Shown here one piece after another: positions 28,992 through 37,529 of a stretch of 64,000 nt of DNA. Source of the DNA: [Erwinia] mediterraneensis (lineage in GTDB: Bacteria > Pseudomonadota > Gammaproteobacteria > Enterobacterales > Enterobacteriaceae); assembly GCF_900604315.1 (NCBI RefSeq), contig NZ_LR026978.1, positions 2,680,325 through 2,744,324 on the forward strand, read 5' to 3'. The notes beneath the pieces are model-generated. The model made no database searches, was not told the DNA's origin, and saw only the letters and a program-made list of their open reading frames with translations. Both the position numbers and the translations under genes were made by a program. Every line of letters starts with the position of its first letter. Position 1 is the stretch's first letter.

Positions 28992-31799
28992 ATGCAGAAC
29001 AGCGCGATGAAGCCCTGGCTGGACTCCTCCTGGCTGGCCGGCGCGAACCAGTCTTACATAGAACAACTCTATGAGGATTTCCTGACCGATCCTGACTCTG
29101 TTGATGCTGCGTGGCGTGAAATGTTCCAGCAACTGCCAGGCACTGGCGTGAAGCCCGAACAGTTTCACTCTACGACGCGCGAATATTTTCGCCGCCTTGC
29201 TAAAGACGCATCACGTTACACCGCCTCAGTTTCCGATCCAGCTATCAACTCCAAGCAGGTCAAAGTCCTGCAACTGATCAACGCGTTCCGTTTTCGCGGC
29301 CATCAGCACGCAAACCTTGATCCCCTTGGGCTCTGGAAGCAGGAACCGGTAGCCGATCTCGATCCGGCCTTTCATGACCTGACCGAGGCCGATTTTCAGG
29401 AAACCTTTAATGTCGGCTCTTTTGCTATCGGCAAAGAGACGATGAAACTGGGCGAACTCTATGAAGCGCTGAAACAGACCTATTGCGGATCTATCGGCGC
29501 CGAATATATGCATATCAACAACACCGAAGAGAAACGCTGGATTCAGCAGCGTCTTGAATCGGTGGTGGGCCATGCCTCGTTCAGCAACGATGAGAAAAAA
29601 AGTTTCCTGAAAGAGCTGACCGCAGCGGAAGGGCTGGAAAAATACCTCGGCGCTAAATTCCCGGGAGCGAAACGCTTCTCGCTGGAAGGCGGCGATGCGC
29701 TGGTGCCGATGCTGCGTGAAATGATTCGTCACGCTGGCAAAAATGGCACACGCGAAGTGGTACTGGGGATGGCACACCGTGGCCGCCTCAACGTTCTGAT
29801 TAACGTTCTGGGTAAAAAACCGCAGGATCTGTTTGACGAATTCGCCGGTAAACACAAAGAACACCTCGGCACCGGGGACGTGAAGTACCATATGGGCTTC
29901 TCCTCTGATGTGGAAACCGAAGGCGGTCTGGTGCACCTGGCGCTGGCATTTAACCCTTCACACCTGGAGATCGTCAGTCCGGTGGTAATGGGGTCAGTGC
30001 GTGCACGTCTCGATCGCCTGGACGAACCGAGCAGCAATAAAGTGCTGCCGATTACCATCCACGGCGATGCCGCAGTCACCGGTCAGGGTGTGGTTCAGGA
30101 AACCCTGAACATGTCGCAGGCGCGCGGTTATCAGGTGGGCGGTACGGTACGTATCGTCATTAATAACCAGGTGGGCTTCACCACCTCGAATCCGAAAGAT
30201 GCGCGTTCAACGCCGTACTGCACCGATATCGGCAAAATGGTGCTGGCGCCGATTTTCCACGTCAATGCGGACGATCCGGAAGCTGTCGCTTTTGTTACCC
30301 GTCTGGCGCTCGACTATCGCAACACCTTCAAACGCGACGTCTTTATCGACCTGGTCTGCTATCGCCGCCACGGTCATAACGAAGCGGATGAGCCAAGCGC
30401 AACCCAGCCGCTGATGTACCAGAAAATCAAAAAACATCCGACGCCGCGTAAAATTTATGCCGATCGTCTGGAAGCGGAGAAAGTGGTCGCGCTGGAAGAT
30501 GCCACCGAAATGGTCAATCTCTACCGTGATGCGCTTGATGCCGGTGAATGCGTGGTGCCTGAGTGGCGTCCGATGAGCCTGCACTCCTTTACCTGGTCGC
30601 CGTATCTCAACCATGAGTGGGATGAGGGTTATCCGGAAAAAGTAGAGATGAAACGCCTGCAGGAACTGGCGCGTCGTATCAGCCAGGTGCCAACAGAGAT
30701 CGAAGTGCAGTCGCGTGTCGCGAAAATTTATAACGATCGCCAGGAGATGGCCGAAGGTAACAAGCCCTTCGACTGGGGCGGTGCGGAAAACCTGGCTTAC
30801 GCCACGCTGGTAGATGAGGGCATTCCGGTGCGTCTCTCCGGCGAAGATGCGGGCCGCGGTACCTTTTTCCATCGTCACGCGGTGGTCCATAACCAGGTGA
30901 ATGGTTCAACCTATACGCCGCTGCAAAACATCCACAGCGGTCAGGGCCAGTTCAAAGTCTGGGACTCCGTACTGTCAGAAGAAGCGGTGCTAGCCTTTGA
31001 ATATGGTTATGCCACGGCAGAACCGCGCACCCTGACCATCTGGGAAGCGCAGTTTGGTGATTTTGCCAACGGCGCGCAGGTGGTGATCGACCAGTTCATC
31101 AGCTCTGGCGAGCAGAAATGGGGCAGAATGTGTGGTCTGGTGATGCTGCTGCCGCACGGCTATGAAGGCCAGGGCCCGGAGCACTCCTCCGCCCGTCTGG
31201 AACGTTATCTGCAGCTTTGCGCTGAGCAGAATATGCAGGTATGCGTACCTTCTACCCCGGCTCAGGTGTATCACATGCTGCGTCGTCAGGCGCTGCGCGG
31301 TATGCGTCGTCCGCTGATCGTGATGTCGCCGAAATCGCTGCTGCGTCATCCGCTGGCGGTGTCATCGCTGGATGAGCTGGCAAACGGCAGCTTCCAGCCA
31401 GCGATTGGCGAAGTGGACAATCTTGATCCGCAGGGCATCAAACGCGTGGTGCTGTGCGCCGGTAAAGTCTATTACGACCTTCTGGAGCAGCGCCGTAAAA
31501 ATGAACAAACTGATGTGGCAATTGTGCGTATTGAGCAGCTCTATCCCTTCCCGCATAAAGCGGTGCAGGAAGCGCTGAAAAATTACGCGCATGTCCAGGA
31601 TTTCGTCTGGTGTCAGGAAGAGCCTCTGAACCAGGGCGCATGGTATTGCAGTCAGCATCACTTCCGCGAAGCGATTCCGGCAGGGGCTTCACTGCGTTAT
31701 GCAGGCCGTCCTGCTTCCGCTTCACCGGCCGTTGGCTATATGTCCGTTCACCAAAAACAGCAGCAAGACCTGGTTAACGACGCGCTGAACGTTGATTAA
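28992..31799 (+). CDS. sucA: 2-oxoglutarate dehydrogenase E1 component
   Basis: Thiamine-diphosphate-dependent E1 that decarboxylates 2-oxoglutarate and passes the succinyl group to SucB. The 935 residues match E. coli SucA (933). The N-terminal MKPWLDSSWLAGANQSYIEQ segment contributes to E2 binding. ThDP region motifs include GMAHRGRLNVLINVLGK, HGDAAVTGQGVVQETLN and VGFTTSNPKDARST. GEDAGRGTFFHRHAV and LPHGYEGQGPEHSSARLERY follow in the C-terminal domains. It has the AAGGGAT ribosome site and is followed by sucB after 16 bases. Confidence 0.99.
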   Translation: MQNSAMKPWLDSSWLAGANQSYIEQLYEDFLTDPDSVDAAWREMFQQLPGTGVKPEQFHSTTREYFRRLAKDASRYTASVSDPAINSKQVKVLQLINAFRFRGHQHANLDPLGLWKQEPVADLDPAFHDLTEADFQETFNVGSFAIGKETMKLGELYEALKQTYCGSIGAEYMHINNTEEKRWIQQRLESVVGHASFSNDEKKSFLKELTAAEGLEKYLGAKFPGAKRFSLEGGDALVPMLREMIRHAGKNGTREVVLGMAHRGRLNVLINVLGKKPQDLFDEFAGKHKEHLGTGDVKYHMGFSSDVETEGGLVHLALAFNPSHLEIVSPVVMGSVRARLDRLDEPSSNKVLPITIHGDAAVTGQGVVQETLNMSQARGYQVGGTVRIVINNQVGFTTSNPKDARSTPYCTDIGKMVLAPIFHVNADDPEAVAFVTRLALDYRNTFKRDVFIDLVCYRRHGHNEADEPSATQPLMYQKIKKHPTPRKIYADRLEAEKVVALEDATEMVNLYRDALDAGECVVPEWRPMSLHSFTWSPYLNHEWDEGYPEKVEMKRLQELARRISQVPTEIEVQSRVAKIYNDRQEMAEGNKPFDWGGAENLAYATLVDEGIPVRLSGEDAGRGTFFHRHAVVHNQVNGSTYTPLQNIHSGQGQFKVWDSVLSEEAVLAFEYGYATAEPRTLTIWEAQFGDFANGAQVVIDQFISSGEQKWGRMCGLVMLLPHGYEGQGPEHSSARLERYLQLCAEQNMQVCVPSTPAQVYHMLRRQALRGMRRPLIVMSPKSLLRHPLAVSSLDELANGSFQPAIGEVDNLDPQGIKRVVLCAGKVYYDLLEQRRKNEQTDVAIVRIEQLYPFPHKAVQEALKNYAHVQDFVWCQEEPLNQGAWYCSQHHFREAIPAGASLRYAGRPASASPAVGYMSVHQKQQQDLVNDALNVD

Positions 31800-31815
31800 T
31801 TAAAAGGAAAGATTA

Positions 31816-33036
31816 ATGAGTAGTGTAGAGATTCTCGTTCCCGACCTGCCTGAATCCGTTGCTGATGCCACGGTGGCAACCTGGCACAAAAAACCGGGTG
31901 ATGCGGTAAGCCGTGATGAAGTACTGGTAGAAATTGAAACTGACAAAGTGGTACTGGAAGTGCCGGCTGCGGCTGATGGTATTCTGGATGCCGTGCTGGA
32001 AGACGAAGGCGCGACAGTCACCTCTCGTCAGATTCTGGGGCGCCTGAAAGAAGGCAACAGCGGCGGTAAAGAGAGCTCAGCTAAAGTTGAAGGCGCTGAG
32101 TCAACGCCAGCGCAGCGTCAGACCGCCTCGCTGGAAGCGGAAAGCAATGACGCGCTGAGCCCGGCGATTCGCCGCCTGATTGCAGAACACAATCTGGATG
32201 CTGCCCAGATCAAAGGCAGCGGCGTCGGCGGCCGTATTACGCGTGAAGATGTAGAAAAACATCTGGCGAAGAAAACTGAAACGCAGAAAGCGGCTCCGCA
32301 GCCAGAAGCGGCGGCAGCGCAGGCACCCGTTGCCAACCGCAGCGAGAAGCGTGTTCCAATGACGCGCCTGCGTAAACGCGTGGCTGAGCGTCTGCTGGAA
32401 GCAAAAAACAGCACCGCGATGCTGACCACCTTCAACGAAGTGAACATGAAGCCGATCATGGATCTGCGCAAGCAGTACGGCGAAGCCTTCGAGAAGCGTC
32501 ACGGTGTGCGTCTGGGCTTTATGTCTTTTTACATCAAAGCGGTAGTGGAAGCGCTGAAGCGTTTCCCGGAAGTGAACGCCTCTATTGATGGCGAAGATGT
32601 GGTTTACCACAACTATTTCGATGTCAGCATCGCAGTATCCACGCCGCGCGGTCTGGTAACGCCGGTGCTGAAAGATGTTGATGCGCTCAGCATGGCTGAC
32701 ATCGAGAAGAAAATTAAGGAACTGGCGGTTAAAGGACGTGACGGAAAACTCACTGTCGACGAACTGACCGGTGGTAACTTTACCATCACCAACGGTGGTG
32801 TGTTCGGGTCGCTGATGTCGACGCCGATTATCAACCCGCCGCAGAGCGCTATCCTGGGTATGCACGCCATTAAAGATCGACCGATGGCAGTGAATGGTCA
32901 GGTCGTGATTCTGCCAATGATGTACCTGGCACTCTCTTATGATCACCGTCTGATCGATGGTCGTGAATCCGTCGGCTATCTGGTCGCGGTGAAAGAGATG
33001 CTGGAAGATCCGGCTCGTCTGCTGCTGGACGTTTGA
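31816..33036 (+). CDS. sucB: 2-oxoglutarate dehydrogenase E2, dihydrolipoyl succinyltransferase
   Basis: Core of the 2-oxoglutarate dehydrogenase complex; moves succinyl groups from SucA to CoA. The 406 residues show the normal order. The lipoyl domain (1-78) has the lipoylated Lys44 in [13 protein letters not shown]. The E3/E1-binding domain (about 112-150) contains [15 protein letters not shown] and [15 protein letters not shown]. An Ala/Pro linker precedes the catalytic domain (about 175-406), which ends in the active-site [18 protein letters not shown]. The E3 subunit (lpd) is not in this window, as expected. Confidence 0.99.
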   Translation: MSSVEILVPDLPESVADATVATWHKKPGDAVSRDEVLVEIETDKVVLEVPAAADGILDAVLEDEGATVTSRQILGRLKEGNSGGKESSAKVEGAESTPAQRQTASLEAESNDALSPAIRRLIAEHNLDAAQIKGSGVGGRITREDVEKHLAKKTETQKAAPQPEAAAAQAPVANRSEKRVPMTRLRKRVAERLLEAKNSTAMLTTFNEVNMKPIMDLRKQYGEAFEKRHGVRLGFMSFYIKAVVEALKRFPEVNASIDGEDVVYHNYFDVSIAVSTPRGLVTPVLKDVDALSMADIEKKIKELAVKGRDGKLTVDELTGGNFTITNGGVFGSLMSTPIINPPQSAILGMHAIKDRPMAVNGQVVILPMMYLALSYDHRLIDGRESVGYLVAVKEMLEDPARLLLDV

Positions 33037-33112
33037 TTTATACCGGGATAACGGGCGCGTAACGTGCGCGCCCAACCCATTACTCTTTTCAGACCTGAAT
33101 GGATAGAACATC

Positions 33113-34279
33113 ATGAACTTACACGAATACCAGGCGAAACAGCTGTTTGCACGGTATGGTTTACCGGCACCAACCGGTTACGCCTGTACTACGCCACGTG
33201 AAGCGGAAGAAGCGGCCTCCAAAATTGGCGCAGGCCCGTGGGTAGTAAAATGTCAGGTTCATGCCGGTGGCCGTGGTAAAGCGGGCGGTGTGAAAGTGGT
33301 CAAGAGCAAAGAAGAGATTCGTGCTTTTGCGGAGAACTGGCTGGGTAAACGTCTGGTCACTTATCAAACCGATGCTAATGGTCAGCCGGTTAACGAAATT
33401 CTGGTTGAAGCGGCAACCGACATCGATCAGGAACTCTATCTGGGTGCGGTTGTTGACCGTGCCAGCCGTCGCGTGGTCTTTATGGCCTCTACCGAAGGCG
33501 GTGTTGAGATTGAGAAAGTAGCGGAAGAGACCCCGCACCTGATCCATAAAACGGCGCTGGATCCGCTGACAGGCCCGCAGCCTTATCAGGGCCGCGAGCT
33601 GGCATTCAAACTGGGTCTGACCGGCAAGCAGGTCAGCCAGTTCACCAAAATCTTTATGGGTCTGGCGACCATGTTCCTTGAGCGCGACCTGGCGCTGGTT
33701 GAGATCAACCCGCTGGTGATCACGAAGCAGGGCGATCTGGTGTGCCTCGACGGCAAACTGGGCGCGGATGGCAACGCCATGTTCCGTCAGCCGGAGCTGC
33801 GTGAAATGCGCGATCCGAGCCAGGAAGATCCGCGTGAAGCGCACGCAACACAGTGGGAACTGAACTACGTTGCGCTGGAAGGCAACATCGGTTGTATGGT
33901 GAACGGTGCCGGTCTGGCGATGGGCACCATGGACATCGTGAAACACCACGGTGGTCAGCCTGCTAACTTCCTCGACGTAGGCGGCGGCGCAACCAAAGAG
34001 CGCGTTACCGAAGCCTTTAAAATCATCCTGTCTGATGACGCGGTGAAAGCCGTATTCGTCAACATCTTCGGCGGCATCGTGCGCTGCGACCTGATTGCTG
34101 ACGGTATCATCGGCGCGGTGGCTGAAGTTGGCGTGAACGTACCGGTCGTGGTACGTCTGGAAGGTAACAACGCTGAGCTGGGCGCCCAGAAACTGGCGGA
34201 CAGCGGTCTGAACATCATTGCAGCAACCAGCCTGACAGACGCGGCACAGCGTGTTGTTGCTGCTGCGGAGGGTAAATAA
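33113..34279 (+). CDS. sucC: succinyl-CoA synthetase beta subunit
   Basis: ADP-forming succinyl-CoA synthetase, beta subunit; with SucD it makes succinate and ATP from succinyl-CoA. The 388 residues match E. coli. The ATP-grasp domain is N-terminal ([46 protein letters not shown]). The C-terminal CoA-ligase domain has [25 protein letters not shown] and [11 protein letters not shown]. It overlaps sucD by one base (TAATG junction). The 76 bp gap after sucB contains a GC-rich inverted repeat (GGGCGCGTAACGTGCGCGCCC). Confidence 0.99.
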   Translation: MNLHEYQAKQLFARYGLPAPTGYACTTPREAEEAASKIGAGPWVVKCQVHAGGRGKAGGVKVVKSKEEIRAFAENWLGKRLVTYQTDANGQPVNEILVEAATDIDQELYLGAVVDRASRRVVFMASTEGGVEIEKVAEETPHLIHKTALDPLTGPQPYQGRELAFKLGLTGKQVSQFTKIFMGLATMFLERDLALVEINPLVITKQGDLVCLDGKLGADGNAMFRQPELREMRDPSQEDPREAHATQWELNYVALEGNIGCMVNGAGLAMGTMDIVKHHGGQPANFLDVGGGATKERVTEAFKIILSDDAVKAVFVNIFGGIVRCDLIADGIIGAVAEVGVNVPVVVRLEGNNAELGAQKLADSGLNIIAATSLTDAAQRVVAAAEGK

Positions 34280-35154
34280 TGTCCATTTTGATCGATAAAA
34301 ACACCAAAGTGATCTGCCAGGGTTTTACCGGTGGACAGGGTACGTTCCACTCTGAGCAGGCGCTGGCTTACGGCACTCAGCTGGTTGGCGGCGTCACGCC
34401 AGGCAAAGGCGGCACCACGCACCTGGGCCTGCCGGTGTTTAATACCGTACGCGAAGCAGTGGAAGCCACTGGCGCAACCGCAACGGTGATCTACGTTCCG
34501 GCACCGTTCTGCAAAGATGGTATTCTGGAAGCGATCGACGCGGGCATCAAACTGATCATTACCATCACTGAAGGTATCCCGACGCTGGATATGCTGACCG
34601 TGAAAATGAAGCTGGATGAAGCGGGTGTCCGTATGATCGGACCAAACTGTCCGGGCGTTATCACCCCGGGGGAATGTAAGATCGGTATCATGCCGGGTCA
34701 TATTCACCTGCCTGGTCGTGTCGGCATCGTGTCCCGTTCAGGGACTCTGACCTATGAAGCGGTAAAACAGACCACTGATATCGGCTACGGCCAGTCCACC
34801 TGTGTGGGCATCGGTGGTGACCCGATCCCGGGTTCTAACTTCATCGATATCCTGAAAATGTTCCAGGACGATCCGCAGACCGAAGCGATCGTGATGATCG
34901 GCGAGATCGGTGGTAGTGCAGAAGAAGAAGCGGCTGCCTTTATCAAAGAGCATGTGACCAAACCGGTTGTCGGCTATATCGCTGGCGTGACCGCGCCGAA
35001 AGGCAAACGTATGGGTCACGCGGGCGCGATCATCGCAGGTGGTAAAGGTACGGCTGATGAGAAATTTGCCGCACTGGAAGCCGCTGGCGTGAAAACTGTA
35101 CGCAGCCTGGCCGATATCGGCGACGCAGTAAAAGCGGTTCTTCCGCAGAAATAA
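34279..35154 (+). CDS. sucD: succinyl-CoA synthetase alpha subunit
   Basis: Alpha subunit of succinyl-CoA synthetase; binds CoA and carries the phosphohistidine. The 291 residues begin [20 protein letters not shown]. The phospho-His is His247 in [14 protein letters not shown]. The CoA-binding Rossmann motif ([14 protein letters not shown]) and the [15 protein letters not shown] stretch are present. It is the last gene of the sdh-suc operon and is followed by a terminator. An IS200-like element is inserted directly behind that terminator. Confidence 0.99.
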   Translation: MSILIDKNTKVICQGFTGGQGTFHSEQALAYGTQLVGGVTPGKGGTTHLGLPVFNTVREAVEATGATATVIYVPAPFCKDGILEAIDAGIKLIITITEGIPTLDMLTVKMKLDEAGVRMIGPNCPGVITPGECKIGIMPGHIHLPGRVGIVSRSGTLTYEAVKQTTDIGYGQSTCVGIGGDPIPGSNFIDILKMFQDDPQTEAIVMIGEIGGSAEEEAAAFIKEHVTKPVVGYIAGVTAPKGKRMGHAGAIIAGGKGTADEKFAALEAAGVKTVRSLADIGDAVKAVLPQK

Positions 35155-35176
35155 GTTAACACTGGTGTGTTGCGAT

Positions 35177-35203
35177 AAAGGTCACCTGCGGGTGGCCTTT
35201 TTT
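35177..35203 (+). terminator. rho-independent terminator of sdh-suc operon
   Basis: Ten-pair stem AAAGGTCACC/GGTGGCCTTT (one G-T pair) with loop TGCG at 35177-35200, extended by TTT. The T-run abuts the left end of the IS200-like element. Confidence 0.92.
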
Positions 35204-35288
35204 ATTGCCAGTTTAAAACCACGTCCTGCGGGCGTGGTTATCGCCTCGGTTTTGGCTCTGCCTGTAAAAACCCGCCCATGTCAAACTT

Positions 35289-35316
35289 CTTATCCGTTGT
35301 CCCCACAACTGATAAG
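35289..35316 (+). promoter_or_regulatory. stem-loop covering the tnpA ribosome site
   Basis: CTTATC (35289-35294) pairs with GATAAG (35311-35316), and TTGT (35297-35300) with ACAA (35305-35308), around a CCCC loop. The Shine-Dalgarno AAGGA (35314-35318) is partly inside the stem. IS200 elements are known to limit transposase by such a 5' UTR stem-loop, so this is likely the same device. Confidence 0.6.
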
Positions 35317-35326
35317 GAAATTCAAC

Positions 35327-35764
35327 ATGAGCAGGTTTCAAAAAGCTTCCCACGTGCTGTGGCATTGTCAATACCATATAGTCTGGACGCCAAAGTGTCG
35401 CTTCAGGATATTAAAAGGAAATGTTGGTAAAGAGGTTTGCCGGCAAATCTGGATTTTAAGCGAACAGCTTAAAATCCAGATAGTTGAGTTAAATGTGCAG
35501 CTGGATCATGTACATCTTTTGGTAAAGATTCCACCGAAGCTATCAGTATCGGAAGTAATGGGTCATTTGAAAGGCAGAACAGCAATAAGGTTGTTCAGTA
35601 AGTTCCCGTACCTGCGTAAGTACAAATTATGGGGCAATCACTTTTGGGCCAAAGGATACTGTGTGGACACAGTCGGAGTAAATGCTGAAATGATCCGTAA
35701 ATATGTAAAATATCAAGAGAAGCATGAAGTTGAAGATAAACAACTATCGCTTCATGAGGTGTGA
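35327..35764 (+). CDS. tnpA: IS200-type Y1 transposase TnpA
   Basis: Single-strand DNA transposase of the HUH/Y1 type that cuts and joins element ends as hairpins. The ATG at 35327 gives 145 residues beginning MSRFQKASHVLWHCQYHIVW, the usual IS200-like start; the open frame extends 54 codons upstream without family similarity. The metal-binding HUH motif is His61-Val-His63 (QLDHVHLLV). The catalytic Tyr is most likely Tyr126 in EMIRKYVKYQE. The gene has AAGGA eight bases before the ATG, partly in a stem-loop. Its AT-rich codon use differs from the neighbours, as expected for an insertion sequence. Confidence 0.95.
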   Translation: MSRFQKASHVLWHCQYHIVWTPKCRFRILKGNVGKEVCRQIWILSEQLKIQIVELNVQLDHVHLLVKIPPKLSVSEVMGHLKGRTAIRLFSKFPYLRKYKLWGNHFWAKGYCVDTVGVNAEMIRKYVKYQEKHEVEDKQLSLHEV

Positions 35765-35870
35765 AGAGAGGGCTCTAAGAGTCCGAACTTAGTACGCCCC
35801 TATGGGGCGAAGAATAAAGCCGCCTTCTATGAAGGCGGATTTTTACTGGCCTTACAGGGGGGCTGCCCGC

Positions 35871-36503
35871 TTACCGCTGCTGCAGTTCGCGCAGGTAAGC
35901 GCAGAACATATCCGTCAGGGCATCCGCCCAGGCTGCAATTTCTGCTGGCGTGCGCGGCGTTTCTGAAAAGCGGCTTCCCACCGCGCTAAAGGTGGTGGTG
36001 ATCAGCTCTGTAACCCGTTGCCGTGTCGCCGCAGGCGCCTCCGGCAGTAATTCCTGCATAAACAGCGCCATGGTGCGATCCGCCGCCATCCGTGCCTGCT
36101 GCGCTTCGGGCGCATCGCGATAGAGCGGCGCGGCGTCGTTCAGCGCTATCCGCACTGGTGCCTCCTCACACTCTGAACGGATAAAGGCGTGTACCAGCGT
36201 GCGCAGGCGCACCAGTGGCGGCTGGCTGACATCCTCAAGGATAGCGCGCAGCATATCTGTGGTTTCCTGCCACTCATCGATCTGCAGGCGAAAAAGAATC
36301 GCCGACTTATTCGGAAAGTATTGATAGAGCGATCCGACGCTGACGCCAGCTTTTTCCGCTACCCGGGCCGTGGTAAAACGCGTGACGCCTTCTTCGGCAA
36401 GGACCTGAACGGCCGCCTGCAAAATGGCGCTCACCAGGCTGGCTGAACGCGCCTGTTGCGGTTGTTTACGGGTAGCAATCTGTGGACGGCGTCGGCTGGT
36501 CAT
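35871..36503 (-). CDS. TetR/AcrR family transcriptional regulator
   Basis: A 210-residue repressor-type protein. The TetR helix-turn-helix is N-terminal (about 22-68) with ILQAAVQVLAEEGVTRFTTA, RVAEKAGVSVGSLYQYFPNK. The C-terminal ligand and dimer domain is variable, and no ligand can be named. It faces away from an O-methyltransferase and a broken dehydrogenase gene, which it may control. A perfect palindrome (GACGAATTCGTC, 36559-36570) about 56 bases before its start is a candidate operator. It starts just after the IS200-like element, on the opposite strand. Confidence 0.9.
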   Translation of the reverse strand: MTSRRRPQIATRKQPQQARSASLVSAILQAAVQVLAEEGVTRFTTARVAEKAGVSVGSLYQYFPNKSAILFRLQIDEWQETTDMLRAILEDVSQPPLVRLRTLVHAFIRSECEEAPVRIALNDAAPLYRDAPEAQQARMAADRTMALFMQELLPEAPAATRQRVTELITTTFSAVGSRFSETPRTPAEIAAWADALTDMFCAYLRELQQR

Positions 36504-36558
36504 AATGGGCCCGGCAAAATCACGGCAAAAAAGAGAGCTTCTATCCTACCTTAAATAC

Positions 36559-36570
36559 GACGAATTCGTC
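36559..36570. promoter_or_regulatory. palindrome, candidate TetR-type operator
   Basis: GACGAATTCGTC is a perfect 12 bp palindrome in the gap between the TetR gene and the divergent methyltransferase gene. Position and symmetry suit autoregulation; no consensus is known for this regulator. Confidence 0.45.
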
Positions 36571-36604
36571 AGCTTTTTGCCGGGATTGCAGGGCGTTCTG
36601 CCGC

Positions 36605-36754
36605 ATGGAAAAGGCGATTTTTCCTGAGGTAAAACCTGAGCTGGCGCTGACCAAAGAACAGGAAAAGCGCGCAACGGCGCGCTATAAGCGGGCTTGCGGG
36701 CCTCGGGCGTGGGACGAAAATGCGAACATGCATGCGAATAGTGAACGCGAATAA
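36605..36754 (+). CDS. small hypothetical ORF, 49 residues (doubtful)
   Basis: An ATG-started frame in the otherwise gene-free 341 bp gap between the TetR and methyltransferase genes. The product is charged (MEKAIFPEVKPELALTKEQE, then Lys/Arg-rich, ending NSERE) with no membrane segment. It has no clear ribosome site; AGGGCG lies about 11 bases upstream. I do not recognise it. The amino-acid make-up looks protein-like rather than random, so it may be a real small protein, the tail of a decayed gene, or chance. Confidence 0.3.
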   Translation: MEKAIFPEVKPELALTKEQEKRATARYKRACGPRAWDENANMHANSERE

Positions 36755-36844
36755 ACAGTCGTATTATTGCTGAAAACGCGATGATTAATTCGCTTTTATA
36801 AGCAAGTCCTCTTCAGAGGGCACCTTTTCAGACTGGAGATCGCT

Positions 36845-37516
36845 ATGACCACCTCATCAACGACAACTCTCACTGCTGCGCCGCTGGCACCTTTGCTGGA
36901 GCATCTGTTCACCCAGGCCGAGTCGGTCAACAGTACAGCCATCATCGACATCCCTCATACGGAGCGTCAGCGCCTGATGCACAGCAAAACGGAATATCTT
37001 GATTTATATACCCGTCTCAGAGAGCTCTGGCTTCCGGTAACGCGCGAAACGGGGAGGCTGCTTTACATGCTGGCACGCAGTATTCATGCATGTCATATCA
37101 TCGAGTTTGGCACGTCGTTCGGTATTTCAACGCTGCATCTGGCTGCCGCGTTACGCGATAACGGCGGCGGTCGTCTGATCAGCTGCGAGTTTGAGCCTTC
37201 AAAGGTGGCACGCGCGCGGCAACATCTGGCTGCTGGCGGCCTGGACGATCTGGTGGAAATCCGCGTTGGCGATGCGCTAAACACGCTGGCGAGCGATTTA
37301 CCTGACACCATCGATCTGCTGCTGCTTGATGGGGCGAAAGCGCTTTATAACGACATTCTGACGCTGGTGGAGCCACGCCTGCGCACGGGCGCACTGATTA
37401 TTGCCGATAACGCTGAGTACAGCCCGGATTATCTGCAACGGGTGCGTGCGCCGGACAGTGGCTATATTTCCGTGCCGTTCGCGGAGGATGTCGAACTTTC
37501 ACTGCGAGCAGGCTGA
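36845..37516 (+). CDS. class I SAM-dependent O-methyltransferase-like protein
   Basis: A 223-residue cytoplasmic methyltransferase. An N-terminal helical part (about 1-75) precedes the Rossmann-like SAM domain. SAM-binding motif I is IIEFGTSFGISTLHLAAAL; the acidic motif II is ISCEFEPSKV; VGDALNTL, IDLLLLDGAKALYNDIL and ALIIADNAEYSPDYL follow, as in catechol-type O-methyltransferases. The C-terminal PFAEDVELSLRAG lies where substrate-loop residues are found. The substrate is unknown. It is divergent from the TetR gene and is followed after 13 bases by a broken dehydrogenase, which was probably its operon partner. Confidence 0.88.
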   Translation: MTTSSTTTLTAAPLAPLLEHLFTQAESVNSTAIIDIPHTERQRLMHSKTEYLDLYTRLRELWLPVTRETGRLLYMLARSIHACHIIEFGTSFGISTLHLAAALRDNGGGRLISCEFEPSKVARARQHLAAGGLDDLVEIRVGDALNTLASDLPDTIDLLLLDGAKALYNDILTLVEPRLRTGALIIADNAEYSPDYLQRVRAPDSGYISVPFAEDVELSLRAG

Positions 37517-37529
37517 CAGGAAAACCATC

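Larger units (their letters stand above)
35204..35850 (+). mobile_element. IS200/IS605-family element (IS200 type, tnpA only)
   Basis: An approximately 647 bp element with a single tnpA gene, no tnpB and subterminal hairpins in place of terminal inverted repeats. The left-end hairpin is AACCACG/CGTGGTT (35217-35239). The right-end hairpin is CCGCCTTC-TAT-GAAGGCGG (35820-35838), followed by ATTTTTACTGG. Ends were set by comparison with the remnant at 14391-14565, which has the same left and right sequences; they are accurate only to a few bases. Target-site duplication is not expected for this family. It looks intact and potentially active. Confidence 0.9.

Noticed and set aside
35155-35203. 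An SdhX-like small RNA from the 3' end of the sdh-suc message, as known in E. coli
   Set aside because: Only a short 3' UTR with the terminator is present before the IS element; I could not recognise the conserved seed, so it is not called.
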